From positions 930,001 through 994,000 of the forward strand of contig JAKUHH010000284.1 of the NCBI GenBank assembly GCA_022701365.1: a DNA stretch of 64,000 nt. The letters are read 5' to 3'. The translations under genes and the position numbers were made by a program. Each line of letters starts with the position of its first letter. Within the stretch, counting starts at the first letter, position 1. The notes under the pieces were generated by a model that did not search any database, was not told the DNA's origin, and saw nothing but the letters and a program-made list of their open reading frames with translations. The DNA comes from Mycocentrospora acerina (lineage: Eukaryota > Ascomycota > Dothideomycetes > Pleosporales). This document shows positions 22,368 to 33,110 of this stretch, in pieces.

Positions 22368-23733
22368 TCAGTTGAGCATCGCAATGATACCCACTGCGAC
22401 AGATAGGGCCAAACCCGCGCTAGGGAATAATCCATTACCAGCTCCAGTTTGGATTGGAAGTGGCTGGCCCGACTTTGTACTAGTGGCATTGGCGACAGAT
22501 GTTGCGAGGGCAGCAACGGTTTGAAGCAATCTTGGCGTCGTCGTGTACGCCATGAGATCCGTTGCGAAAGCAACACTCGTGAAAGGTAGACTCGTCACCG
22601 AAGACGCGTTGGGATAAGTAATTCGTTCAGCAGCAGGCGCAGAAGGCTTTAGAGAGGCCCGGTTAAATTCTCCTGGGCTCAAGACACTAAAAAGAGGCCA
22701 GGTCAGCATGCGAAGCTCCTGATGATTACAACCGACTAACCTGTCAATCACATGGGCGACACCATTGTACAAAATGTTGTTGGGAAACGTGATTTTTGCG
22801 TTGTTTACCCATGCAGAACCGTCTGGCAGAACCGTGAATGTCAGGTTGGCGCCTTGGAGGGAGGGAACTGTAACGTTGCCCAAGGATGGCGAGAAGATGA
22901 CCGTGCTAGGAATGATGTGGTATCGAAGGACTTCTCGGAGTGTCTTAATGTCTGCTGACTTGAGCACAGAGCCGATTGACTTGAATGCGGCATCATTTGG
23001 TACAAAGATAGTATAGTCCGAGATGTTAAGGCCCTGGAAGTCGGCTCCAGTCTCGCCTAGAGCGAAGCCTAGTTGAGCAGCCTCCAGCGCGGCATTCATG
23101 GCGAGGTAGCCCGCTCGAAATGTGAAGAGCTGAAGCGGAGCCACAAATGAAAGTACTGTATCTACTTTGTGGATTGTAATACCTTCACCAAGTTTGATGT
23201 CCTGTTTAAAGAATTAGTACACTGAGCGGCACTTTTGTATTCAGCGTAATACGAACAGCCTTAGTAACGGTAGACACAGTTAATTCTCCAGATAGGACAC
23301 ACACGTCGCTTCCGTTCTTTACAAGTCCATTGTAGGCGCCACCAGTGAAGTTGGAGAAGGGCTGTCGGGCATTGACGTATGAATCATCGAGTAGGGTCTG
23401 GGCAAACGTGGGGACGTTGGTGATGACGTTTGATGGATAAACTCCTTTGAAGACGTGGTTCGCAAGGAGAGCTCCAATTGCAATAGTATCATTCCGAAAC
23501 TCGATAGCTTCGCCCTCTGGGGTGTCTCTTGGTACTTCTGCGAACGCTTGGTTTGTTGGCGCCATAATGGTGATATTGGAAGCCGAGGCGAGAGTATCTG
23601 CAAGACCATCCACAAGTTTGACAAGCTCGAGCAGCGTGCTAAGGTCATTTTGGGATGCTAGAAGAGCAGCTATGTCACCCTGAGCCAGGCAGAAGCCAGC
23701 CATTGACACACAAGACCAAATTGATAGGCGCAT
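22368..23733 (-). CDS. Secreted fasciclin-like (FAS1) protein, probably GPI-anchored
   Basis: Exons 23733-23257, 23201-22741 and 22686-22368 (introns of 55 and 54 bp) give 418 residues. A signal peptide is seen (MRLSIWSCVSMAGFCLAQG). The first FAS1 domain runs about residues 20-170 with NITIMAPTNQAFAEVP and LLANHVFKGVYPSN. The second runs about 170-320 with YTIFVPNDAAFKSIG, LRYHIIPSTVIFSPSL and NGVAHVIDS at its end; the last Ser codon is completed across the splice. The C-terminus is Ser/Thr-rich and ends in a hydrophobic tail (LFPSAGLALSVAVGIIAML), fitting a GPI signal. Such proteins sit at the cell surface or wall and mediate adhesion. The first intron has an unusual GTTCGT donor but keeps frame and has a CTAAT branch point. 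Confidence 0.88.
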
Positions 23734-25181
23734 GATGGAGGGATTCAGTAACGCAGCGGCGAGTATCGAGATGAATGTCGCGGAGGGAGGTAGAACAAAT
23801 TTCGTGATGTGATGTTGTACTATTGAAAATCAATAAGCCCGCAACATACTCTTTATACACTGAACCTGGATCAGGGCCTCCAACATCACATAGAACCTGG
23901 ATAGTATGCTGACAATCATGGCGGCCAGCCAAGACGTAGTTGTCGTATTAGGAGTGTCAGAGTAGAGCAAATTCCAACCGGTGTAGCATCTTTTTCCAGA
24001 TCTTGTTGTTCTAAGCATCATTGAGTCTCATAATACATGATATCCAAATTTGCACAGCCGTTGCCCAGGCACGCGTGCACCAATCACTGAAGCCAACTCC
24101 GGGAGCGGAGACGGCCAAAATTTGCCGGTTCCACTCTAATGCGGAGACGGCTAAATTTTGCCGACTCCATCCTTGTAAAGAGAAGCAATTTAGCTTACAA
24201 TTCCCCAGAATTCGGACCACGCTAGCACAGTAGGATTTAGGCGCAGCATTCGTCTTTGCAAACTGATTTGTTTCCAAAAATTTCGATCTCAGGCTTCCCG
24301 TAGAGCAAACGCAGTAGACGTCGCATCTTGACGTGTCCCCTTGAAGCTGAAATTCAATCTTTTTACCTACATCCTCAACCTCAGTTTAACTCATCTTTCA
24401 AGTAACGCTAGCATAATGCAGTTCTGCTTCGCGCAACTGCACAGCACAATTATGAGGACTGGCCTTTAGTACTATGTACAGCTTATTACTATCTCCATGA
24501 TACAAAAGTAGGCCGTCAAACCAATCTCCCTTCATGAATTTAGTAGACCACATCGATGAATTCCTCACATGAACTAAGGGACATATTTTTTGATTTGAAA
24601 GTATTTTCAAGTTAGTGAGTGCCTTTCATAAAAATACACATTATGATTAATATTAGTCTATTGTCTTCCTCTTCAATGCATGAGATGCTTTGTCAATATT
24701 GAAACTAAATGTTGGATCTGCTATGTGGTGAGATGGATGCCTTGGTTCACTGGAAACACACTACCAAATATAAAATTAAAATACAAACTACAGCTCTAGC
24801 TCTGGTTCCTTGCGTGATCGATAGGCAAATTAAAATCCTACAAACGACTTGAAGCAAATGATCATCTTGGTCGCAGAAAGACTTTATCAACCCTGTACTA
24901 GCAATTTCCGCGCTTTAAAGTGCAAGACCATGTATGATACCTATTTTTTGCACATTTTTGGTTTCCTAACAAGTGTTTGCATTACTGACTACACAGTTTT
25001 GGTTTCAAGCAATCTTTACCACCAAGAATCGCACTTTCAAGTTGATCCAAGCGATACTGAACATGACCTAATAAAATTAAGTTCAACTTTACTAGATTTT
25101 ATTCTTTACACAAATGCTATGAATTGTATCCATTTTCTACTTCTGAGTTTTCAACAGGCCTCTAGGCTCCCTCCTCTCTTA
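23734..25181. other. Intergenic region between the FAS1 gene and the Zn2Cys6 gene
   Basis: About 1.4 kb without a convincing gene. It contains the FAS1-gene promoter with two CGG-N10-CCG sites (listed separately) and an AT-rich 3' flank of the transcription factor gene. A plus-strand open frame at 24849-25541 overlaps the factor gene antisense and is not supported. Confidence 0.5.
24112..24163. promoter_or_regulatory. Two tandem CGG-N10-CCG sites upstream of the FAS1 gene
   Basis: CGGCCAAAATTTGCCG at 24112-24127 and CGGCTAAATTTTGCCG at 24148-24163 are two inverted CGG triplets spaced by 10 bases, repeated 36 bp apart with a shared GCGGAGA leader. Zn2Cys6 dimers bind such inverted CGG triplets, and a spacing of 10 is that of yeast Put3. 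The sites lie about 380-430 bp upstream of the FAS1 gene start and about 1 kb downstream of a Zn2Cys6 gene. Binding by that neighbour is a hypothesis. Confidence 0.5.
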
Positions 25182-26762
25182 TCATTCGGCAATATTCATT
25201 TCGTATTGCTGAATTATAGCACTGTAGTCATTGTACCACTGCTCAAGCCATCCTGTCGCGTCAAACATGCGAGTCGTATAGCAACTCAATGTGGAATCAA
25301 GATACTTCATGCGTGCTGTCAAGTTTCGCAGCTTCAGACCACACTCCTCGATGCGAAAATCGTCCTTCGTCAAACATTGGCCATAGGTGTTTGCCGGGTC
25401 GGTCGCTGCCACCAAGACGTTGACCAGCACAAAAAGGGAGTAAAGCACAGTTGGGGCGAAACAGAACGTAGGAAGACTGAGAACAAGACTAGGGTCCATC
25501 TCTGTCGCGGTTTCGATGACAGCCTGGCAGTTTTGGACTAAAGTTCCAAGCGCTATTTTGAGAGGATAGATGATGTTTGTTGGCTTTGGAAAGTCGTTTA
25601 CGATGATGCGCCCCGGAATAAACGGTGCAGCAAACGATGCTTTATTCGTAGGGGTATGCAACACAAGCTCGTAAATATGGATCATGGCTACATGCCGCCA
25701 CACTTTGAGTGTCTGTGACAAGGCAAGGCTAGGCGGAACCTGAGCTGCCCATGCATCTACCTTGTTCCCCAAAGTCTCGATTACAGAATGAGTAGCATAG
25801 TCGTTGCCGTCTACAAAAGTATATGTCTGGCAAAGACACAGGCTGTTGGAAATCTCTTCAATCAACTGAATGATGCGGACAATCTGACAAAGCAGGATAT
25901 CAGACGGCTCTCCTCTACTTTCTAGGTCCAAAAGGCTTTCCTGGTGATGAGAGTTCCATGGGACTGCATTCGGTCGACGCGTACTGATCGACGATGTCGA
26001 GAGTGCCACAAAACAGGCTAGCCATGTACGTCGTGCCTCGAGTGATGTTGAATCCTCGTATCTACTGAAATACGCCACCGGAGAGGGCTGCAGGGAAGAC
26101 CCAGCGATCCCAAGGTCAATGGCCATGTCAGCAGCTAGCTGAACAATTTGATAGCAACTTCCCTGTTGTCCTTTCCGCGTGCTCTTGTTCCAAAAGGTGG
26201 CTACTAGCAATGCCTGCACGAGTTCAAGAGATCTTTGTCCCCTACCAATTACCTCCTCGCCGAGTATGTGCATTGTTTCTCGCACAAGCTCATCATGCAC
26301 GTCTAGTTCCGTGCCTTGCGTCTCCTGTGTGACAGAATACACCAGCACGGAAAGCAGCAGGATCGGAGATTTTGCGCGAATATGGTCCAACTCCGTGGGC
26401 AGGCGAATCACAGGCCATGCGGCACCCGCCTGGCGTTCAAAGAGGCGGAGAAGATGTTGTTGTTTGGTCGGCGGGATGCGGGCGTCTAGGAACGACAGGA
26501 CGGCATAATCGTAGTTCTCCAGCAGGCTACCGGGCGACCAGCTTGGCGTTGTGCTGCTACTCTGGTCTCGAAGCGCGTTCCTGAGTTCCTGAACTTGAGC
26601 CTCGAGCTCATTGACGCGGTCGCGCTGAAGCCGTGGTGCTGCCGGCACGCATTCGAGATTGTTACGGCTGCATCGTTCGCACGCCACATTATGGGACGTG
26701 CTTACATCGCACTTGATCTTGAGACGATGGCACTCTTCACAAGCACGATATCGTTTTTTCAT
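25182..26762 (-). CDS. Zn2Cys6 fungal transcription factor
   Basis: A 526-residue single-exon nuclear regulator; ATG 26762 verified. The binuclear zinc cluster is at residues 8-38 with spacing C-x2-C-x6-C-x9-C-x2-C-x6-C (CEECHRLKIKC ... CERCSRNNLEC). It is followed by a basic linker and a coiled-coil dimerisation helix (RVNELEAQVQELRNALRDQ). The middle has helical segments resembling the fungal-specific regulatory region (LEARRTWLACFVALSTSSI, then LLCQIVRIIQLIEEIS), but the classical middle-homology domain is weak. DNA binding to CGG triplets is expected from the family. The target pathway is unknown; the nearest candidate sites are the CGG-N10-CCG pair upstream of the adjacent FAS1 gene. Confidence 0.9.
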   Translation of the reverse strand: MKKRYRACEECHRLKIKCDVSTSHNVACERCSRNNLECVPAAPRLQRDRVNELEAQVQELRNALRDQSSSTTPSWSPGSLLENYDYAVLSFLDARIPPTKQQHLLRLFERQAGAAWPVIRLPTELDHIRAKSPILLLSVLVYSVTQETQGTELDVHDELVRETMHILGEEVIGRGQRSLELVQALLVATFWNKSTRKGQQGSCYQIVQLAADMAIDLGIAGSSLQPSPVAYFSRYEDSTSLEARRTWLACFVALSTSSISTRRPNAVPWNSHHQESLLDLESRGEPSDILLCQIVRIIQLIEEISNSLCLCQTYTFVDGNDYATHSVIETLGNKVDAWAAQVPPSLALSQTLKVWRHVAMIHIYELVLHTPTNKASFAAPFIPGRIIVNDFPKPTNIIYPLKIALGTLVQNCQAVIETATEMDPSLVLSLPTFCFAPTVLYSLFVLVNVLVAATDPANTYGQCLTKDDFRIEECGLKLRNLTARMKYLDSTLSCYTTRMFDATGWLEQWYNDYSAIIQQYEMNIAE

Positions 26763-27484
26763 ATCGCTGTTTCTATCTTAAAGGAATAGAGGTATTGGTT
26801 ATGAAAGGGTTGGTTCTTTCCCTTGGTCTCGGTGCATTCCAAGGTTCAGCCTGGTGTAGATCCAGGATCTGGCTATGACAGCTCGACTTTTGCTGAAGTG
26901 CCTGAACCTGGCTGGCACGGCAATACCAAAAGCAGTATGATCCAACGGCGCGCGCTGATTCGCCATTTGGATGATACAAGAGACCCACTTAACCCGCTCC
27001 AATAGCACTTTCCTCATTCTAATGTCTCTCGAGCCATTTTAGTAATTGGGTCGCGAATCCGCGCAAATTCCCTACGACTGCGCGTACTTCAGCAGTCTTC
27101 CATGAAGACGTTGTTAAATACCTGATCAGACTCACCAGTGTTACGCGATATCACGAAGAAGATGGCTATGAGGCGAGAAAAGAGTATTAAGAACTGTAAC
27201 AGGGCCCGTGCAAGACCAAAATGCGTGAATTATCTTGGATCTTGAATGTACCGAGTCTCTTGGTATGTTCAAGAGGAAACAACCTGCTTGGTGGTCAGCC
27301 TGACCGGCAAAATGCAAGAACGAGGCCTCCCACTCCTGTACAGTCGAAGCAGAACGTGCGCTGGCTGCTTCTTGGCGATTGACAGAAATATGGGCACTAC
27401 TCAAATTGCACATAGCGGAACGTTCACACATTTTAAGTTTGGCTTGACAATAGTGCGCTCTGCAGTGGGATAGTGCAAACGCTC
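26763..27484. other. Intergenic region upstream of the Zn2Cys6 gene
   Basis: About 0.7 kb that includes the transcription factor promoter. No supported gene. Around 27455 it merges into sequence shared with 32960-33100, the start of the C2H2 gene family homology. Confidence 0.45.
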
Positions 27485-28975
27485 ATGACCCTCCTCATCT
27501 CACTCTCCAACTCCGCTATGGTAGGTGAAGATTCGAAACGATGGGAGCCTTATGGCCGTAGCAAACGTAATTCAGATGGATTCGTAGTGCTTGTACATTC
27601 CACAGCGAAAAGGTACATCTTCTACCAAGTCTCTGAAATATTACTAAGCTTACAGGTATCTTGTTGGTAAGGGGCACATTTGCGTTCCTGAAGTGGAATT
27701 TGATTTGGCGCTTCTTTGCTTGGCGTATTTGAGCTTTGAACAGTTCATCGCAATCGCTGACGAGGCTGCGATACAAGCCACTTTGTATAACGATGGTTAT
27801 TCTTTTGCAGATTATGCGTCTTTTTTTTGGGCTGGCCATCTTACCGTCGGCGTGCGCGAAGCATCTCGACTGACCACACGTAAATTACACGACTTGATCG
27901 AAGCGGTCGATGTTTTTCTAGGTGTTTATTGGGCATCCCCAACGAGGAAACTCACGGTATCAAAGACCATGGCGGAAATTTTTGCGGCACTATCACATTG
28001 TGATGTGTATGACCGTGTCTGCCAGGCCGTGATTTCTAACAAAAACAACTTTTACCGACTGGAAAGGGACCTTCTGAAGATGAGCCATTGCGTATTGCCA
28101 AAGTCATACAAGCAATCCGAGTGCAATTGGAGAATTTGGTTTCATCTCCAAATCTCACCGGAACACAGAAAGGTAAACTCGAACTTTTTAATGGCGTTAA
28201 TCACTACAAATGCTATCGAATTAACTGCCAATTCTATTCAAGAGGCTTTGAAAGACCTTCTCAACGCAATCATCACATATCTAAACATGAAAGATCATTC
28301 GTCTGTTCTGTGGAAGGATGTCCGCAGGCCGTCATAGGGTGCATAACAGTGCAAGACCTCCAAAAACACATGGAAGAAAACCACGGCACAACCATTGAAG
28401 CAGACGCAGTTTATCCGGATGAAGAATCTGGGCTGGAATCTGATATGCGGAATATGAAAAAGCAGCCTACAACATTTCACTGCACTTTGCGCCCGAAAAT
28501 TTTCGCACGAGCTTACAATTTGCGGTCGCATCTCCGTACGCACACAGGCGAGAGGCCCTTCGTCTGCATTCATTGTGGCGTAAGATTTAATAGACAAAAC
28601 GATCTTTACCGTCATGTATATCTTCACGCAGGTGAGAAAAAGTGGGTATACCGTGGTAATTTCGAAGACAATGGGCATAGGGGTTGTGGCCGCCGCCTTG
28701 CTCGTGCTGAGGCACTAGGAAGACACCTTAAATTTGAGGCAGGTCGTGTCTGCATCCAACCTCTCTTAGAGGAAGAAGCTCGAAACAGAGGTGACTTGCC
28801 AGGTCTAGATGCTAGTTTCATCCCACAACGCATCGCAAACGAACAGTCATACCCTACTTTACTTACCGCGGCTTTGTTAGCACAATATCCGGCTCTTAAA
28901 AACATCCAGTGGGACCAACTGCCGCCACTTCCGCTAGAGGAAGACGAAATTTCTGATTACGTTACAAATGAATAG
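27485..28975 (+). pseudogene. C2H2 zinc-finger protein with STAND-like upstream segment, frameshifted
   Basis: Exon 27485-27612 joins 27656 onward across a 43-bp intron, restoring KRYLVGKGHICVPEVE. The first part (LVHSTAKRYL, EFDLALLCLAYLSFEQF) resembles the helical region after the NACHT domain in fungal STAND proteins; no NACHT domain lies upstream. At 28041-28045 an A-run appears one base short: the frame ending at VISNK must switch for QLLPTGKGPSEDEPL and the rest to be read, unless an unseen intron does this. The C-terminal part has a Cys/His-rich block (HYKCYRINCQFYSRGF, SFVCSVEGCPQAV) and three finger-like units. Unit 1 (FHCTLRPKIF) has Arg for its second Cys. Unit 2 (FVCIHCGVRF...H...H) is complete. 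Unit 3 (WVYRGN...CGRRLARAEALGRH) has Tyr where a Cys is expected. Decay is therefore likely. The frame ends at TAG 28973-28975. Confidence 0.6.
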
Positions 28976-30549
28976 AGAAGCTTTACTGATAGAAAAAGAC
29001 GCATGAGAGCAAGGCGATGAAGATCAATAGGAACATGTGGCTCCCGTCATGCCTTGAAACATTCGCCTGATTATGCCAAACACTTGACAGATCTGATCTC
29101 TACATCAAGCTTTCTCTCTCGATGCTCAAATCGAGCAAAAAAACATACAACAGCGGGGATTCGCCAGTGGTCACCCACCTGACTACTAGTCCGCCGGTAC
29201 GTTGCTTAAATAGGGCTGAGCGAACGGGAAGCCTTGTTTTCAACGTCCTATGGTCGTATGTATTGTGTTAGTAAAACACGGTGATTAATAACAACATCTA
29301 TTTCTAAGTCTCAATGTCATATTTTCACGGTTTATGCCTTTTTTAACCATGTATTCAATTCCCTCCCTACAGCTGCTTCCTGTTATCCTGTCTTGTGGGC
29401 TCACTCATTTAGACACATACCATTCTCGCCCAGTGTTCATATCGCCGGCAGAGGTTCTCAAAATGTCTCTAGCAAGCCAGGTCCTAAAATGCATTCCTGG
29501 ACTCAAGTCACTAATGCTATCAGATCCTCTCAATGGCATCAATTACTTGAATTAGCCAATATTGTTGGCTGACTAAAGACTAGTACACAGATTTTCGTTT
29601 GTTATCCAACGCCTCTTTTTGAAAAGATTTTGTTTTACCGAAGTCAAACACAATAGACATCGCAAACCAACTTGAACGTTGAGTGAATACAAGCGTATAT
29701 ATATATTCGTTTAACTAATCTTATTTCACCGAATTCACTCTTTCCTTGAGAACTAATCTTAACAATTTTACTAAAGTACTAGTAATAGAGGGTCCCTAAC
29801 CACTAAGCTCAAGTATTAGGACAGGATCTTGACAGCCTGCGTGCGCAGTTCGCCTGTGGATCACGGTGCGTCATACACATTGCTCTCATATTGATAGAAT
29901 ACTCTATCTCCTCCATTTGCAGGCCGATAGCCCCGTACAAGATTAGCACAGGCTTGGCAACACGGAGTTTAGCCTGGGTCAGCTCGGGGCATACACATGC
30001 GAGTTACTTCCATCTAGCATGCATCCCAGAGGCTGGAAGGAGTGTGCAGTATGTTACTCAAGCTCCATCTACTAGCACTCGGCAACAAGCGCCATCAATT
30101 TGAAGTAATTGCCACATCCAAGGTCACAACCGGCGTCAAAGTGCTGCTATTTAGAGCAACCATTTGGACAATCTTGATTACTTCTGACACGTTTTATTAG
30201 AGTCAAAGCAGTTCAGAATTGTGACAAGATTGAGATCTCATGGCTGCCAGTCAGTTACTGGATTGGCTCATTCGACTTGGAGACTAGCTGTATAGTGTTT
30301 GTAACCAGTATACTGGGAGAATGTGGGGTTGCATATTTGCACAGTTGCAAGCTGCTATATCCAAGGGCAGAGCCAAGAGCGGAGCAGAGGGCGGAGGAAC
30401 GGAGATGCGGACAGGAGAGCGGACGAAGCTGGGTTCTGAAGGAGAGCTGAATGTATAAAATGGAGAAGAATGAGGTGGGAGTTTCTATATCCAGACTGGT
30501 ATTCAAGTGTAAACGTATTCACAGTTTGCCAGAAAAAACAATCATAATT
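28976..30549. other. Intergenic region, C2H2 gene to ALDH gene
   Basis: About 1.6 kb without a recognisable gene, moderately AT-rich. The last 400 bp serve as the ALDH promoter. Short frames (for example at 29334-29555) have no recognisable content. Confidence 0.5.
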
Positions 30550-32256
30550 ATGTACAAACAACTCTTTATCAACAACGAGGTTTGTTCACCTATCCCCCAT
30601 ATCCTCATTTCTTCTCTCCCTAACATGCGTGATAGTATGTCGACGCGACTTCCTCGGAAACTCTGACCATCACTTCTCCACACGACGAGTCTTTTGTTGC
30701 AGATGGCATACAAGTTGCTTCACTTGCCGATGTGAATACTGCAGTTGCTGCTGCACGTGCTGAATACACAGGTCCATGGGCGAAGTGGACTGCTGGACAG
30801 CGTAGTGAAGTGATGCTTAAGTTTGCTGATCTTGCTGATAAACATGCTGAGGAACTCTTTCTCTGGGAGGCAAAGAGCATGGGTCAGCCTATTAGAATAG
30901 GAAAGCCTATTGCTGCTATGGTTGGCCAAATTTTCAGATACTATGCGGGCTGGGCGGATAAGGTGCATGGCGAGCAGTGGCCTGAGGAGAATGGCCTCTA
31001 TAGAGTAGGTTTAAGACTTTGTGACCCTGTAAAATTGAAGCCGAACCCAGTTTTAACATTATTGCAGATTGTTCAGTACGATCCTATCGGTGTATGTGCT
31101 GGTATTGGAGCGTGGAATGCGTCACTTGTTTTCTTTGCTACAAAGGTTGCTCCGGCAATAGCTACTGGTTGTACATTTATCTACAAAGCTTCTGAAAAGA
31201 CACCGATTGGTATACTCCAGTTTGGCGCGTTGATTAAAGAGGCAGGATTTCCACCAGGCGTAATTAACATTGTGACTGGCGACGGCAGAGTTGGTGCTGC
31301 ACTAGCTGGTCACATGGATATCAGCAATATTAGCTTTACAGGATCAGTCTTTGCCGGAAAAAAGGTTCAGGAATTAGCAACTAAGAGGTAAGCTTCTCAT
31401 GACCTGGATGTATAGAACAAAACACTTACATGTACTTAGCAACCTCAAACGCGTAGGCCTTGAGCTTGGCGGCAAATCCCCTAGTCTCATCTTCCCGGAT
31501 GCTGACATTGAAAACGCTCTTCAACAACATGCACAAGGGTTTCTTCTTAATTCAGGACAAGCCTGTATTGCTAGCTCTCGCGCTTTTGTACATGAGGACA
31601 TTGCCTCTAACTTCGTTGCTAAGTTAAAAGTTGTCAGGACACAGCTCTATCCCACTATGCCATGCAAGCCAAAAAGGTACTATGATCTATCATCTGATAG
31701 ATCCTGGAATAGAACAGTACATATCCTCAGGTTGAACCACTTCCTGACAAAAGTTAAATATAAGCAACTTAGCCTAGCTGTTGGCAATCCCCAGGATGCA
31801 AACACAATCATGGGACCGTTGGCTGATAGGAAACAATTCAAGCATGTTATGGATTTCATAGAAGCTGGGAAGAAAGAGGCAGAACTAGTAACAGGCGGTG
31901 TGCAAAAAGGGACGAGTGGTTTTTACATTGAGCCGACAATCTTTCTGAATCCTAAAGACGATGCAACGATTTACCGAGAGGAGATCTTTGGACCCGTTTT
32001 AACTATTCGTACGTTTAAAACAGAAGAGGAAGCTATTAATTTAGCGAACGACACGAGTTTCGGTCTCTCATGTGAGTGTTCTCCAGGAAAGACCTCGAAA
32101 CTTTAGACTAAAAGACGTTAACGTTGAACAGCAAACATATACACGGCCTCGATACCTCGCGCACTACGAATCGCGAAACAAATTGAAGCTGGTAACGTGT
32201 TTATTAATGTGTCCGCCACCCTATCGCCTGGAGTTGCGTTTGGTGGTGCAAAGTGA
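30550..32256 (+). CDS. Aldehyde dehydrogenase, with in-frame insertion and lost C-terminus
   Basis: An NAD(P)-dependent aldehyde dehydrogenase, closest in motif to betaine/broad-specificity ALDHs. Exons 30550-30579, 30636-31004, 31068-31387, 31440-32071 and 32132-32256 (introns 52-63 bp) give 491 residues. Motifs: GVCAGIGAWNAS (active-site Asn), KASEKTPIG, LELGGKSPSLIF (general-base Glu), NSGQACIAS (nucleophilic Cys), EIFGPVL. All core catalytic residues are kept. Two defects are seen. A 122-bp element (31629-31750) is inserted in exon 4 and adds about 43 codons in frame between AKLK and KYKQLSLAVGNP. The frame also stops at TGA 32254-32256 right after GVAFGGAK, so the last 25-35 residues that normally complete the oligomerisation domain are missing. 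Whether it is still active is doubtful. Confidence 0.8.
31629..31750. mobile_element. MITE-like short element inside the ALDH gene
   Basis: A 122-bp sequence interrupts ALDH exon 4. It has 9-bp terminal inverted repeats (TTGTCAGGA at 31631 and TCCTGACAA ending 31750) and is flanked by AAGTTAAA on both sides (31621-31628 and 31751-31758), an 8-bp target duplication as made by hAT-type transposases. It contains a 9-bp-arm palindrome (GATCTATCA-TC-TGATAGATC, 31684-31703). A second copy is at 40053-40165. It has no coding capacity of its own but is read through in the ALDH frame. Confidence 0.65.
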
Positions 32257-32959
32257 TGAGATTAGGAAAGGAGAGGATTGGATTAGACCAGAAAGTGGAG
32301 AAAACTGATTATTGATTACTACGTGCATACTACCTACAATACGGAGGAGGAAAGTGCGTGCTGAGTCATCGGCTAATGCCGCAACCAATCAGCGTGTGGC
32401 GCCTTCATGGCGACCACCGCGGACACAAAGCAGTCTGGTGAAAGAGGTCGCCAAGGTCTGATGAATTATCTTGAAGAAAAGACGATTTGCATCAAGTAAG
32501 TCACCTGTGCAGTACCCTACTCGGATCGACACTAACGGGTGATAGCATGCATATCGATGCTGGCCTTTTCGGAAAGCCTGTGTTATAAAGAAGTGAATAA
32601 ACAGTCTGCATGAAGATATTACGGATAGAGCCAAAATAGTCCCTTAGGTCTCCCTCCATGAATTGATAAACATCTTGCACGGTACGCAGCCATCACAATT
32701 CCAGCCGAGAAGTAGTGCTAGAAAATGTGACCATCCATTACGCATTTTTCAAAATCGCTATGTATAAAATGGAACGTAGACTATGCATTGTAGAAGCAAG
32801 ACATCTCGGGCCGATTTTTCTACCGTACCTCATTGGGCTTAGTGCTATGTGCAAGCCTGACATACGTCACCGCACATCGTCCGACTGCTTGGCCATATGA
32901 CTAGTCTTGAAAAAATATCTGAACAGCGAGAGTAGAGCTTAATGAATTTAGCCTATTTT
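32257..32959. other. Intergenic region downstream of ALDH
   Basis: About 0.7 kb. The first 70 bp may contain out-of-frame remains of the lost ALDH C-terminus (a frame reading QSDEIRKGEDW follows the stop). Nothing else is recognisable. Confidence 0.4.
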
Positions 32960-33110
32960 AATACACATACTACTCTGCGGTAGGACAGTGCAAACGCTGA
33001 CCATCCTCGGCATCTCGCACTCAAACTCCGCTATGATAGGTATAATTCGAAACGATAGAGATACGATGACCGTAGTAACTAGCAAACCTACGTTTTGTCT
33101 CTACGGCGGC
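32960..33110 (+). pseudogene. Short relic of the C2H2/STAND-like gene, 5' part
   Basis: The sequence CTCTGCGGTAGGACAGTGCA and what follows to about 33100 align with 27457-27570, the start of the C2H2 gene, including the AACTCCGCTATGATAGGT and ATTCGAAACGAT blocks. Frames are broken. It is a partial duplicate that stops where similarity to the gene fades near 33100. Confidence 0.6.

Noticed and set aside
24849..25541. 230-codon plus-strand frame
   Set aside because: Its 3' part is antisense to the clear Zn2Cys6 coding sequence and its 5' part has no domain; treated as a chance frame.
20255..26762. Secondary-metabolite cluster (PhyH oxygenase, Zn2Cys6 factor)
   Set aside because: No polyketide synthase, NRPS, terpene cyclase or prenyltransferase in the window; neighbours are a FAS1 protein and a permease. 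An oxygenase plus a regulator is not enough.
29334..29555. 73-codon plus-strand frame
   Set aside because: No recognisable content; alternative-start frame in intergenic DNA.
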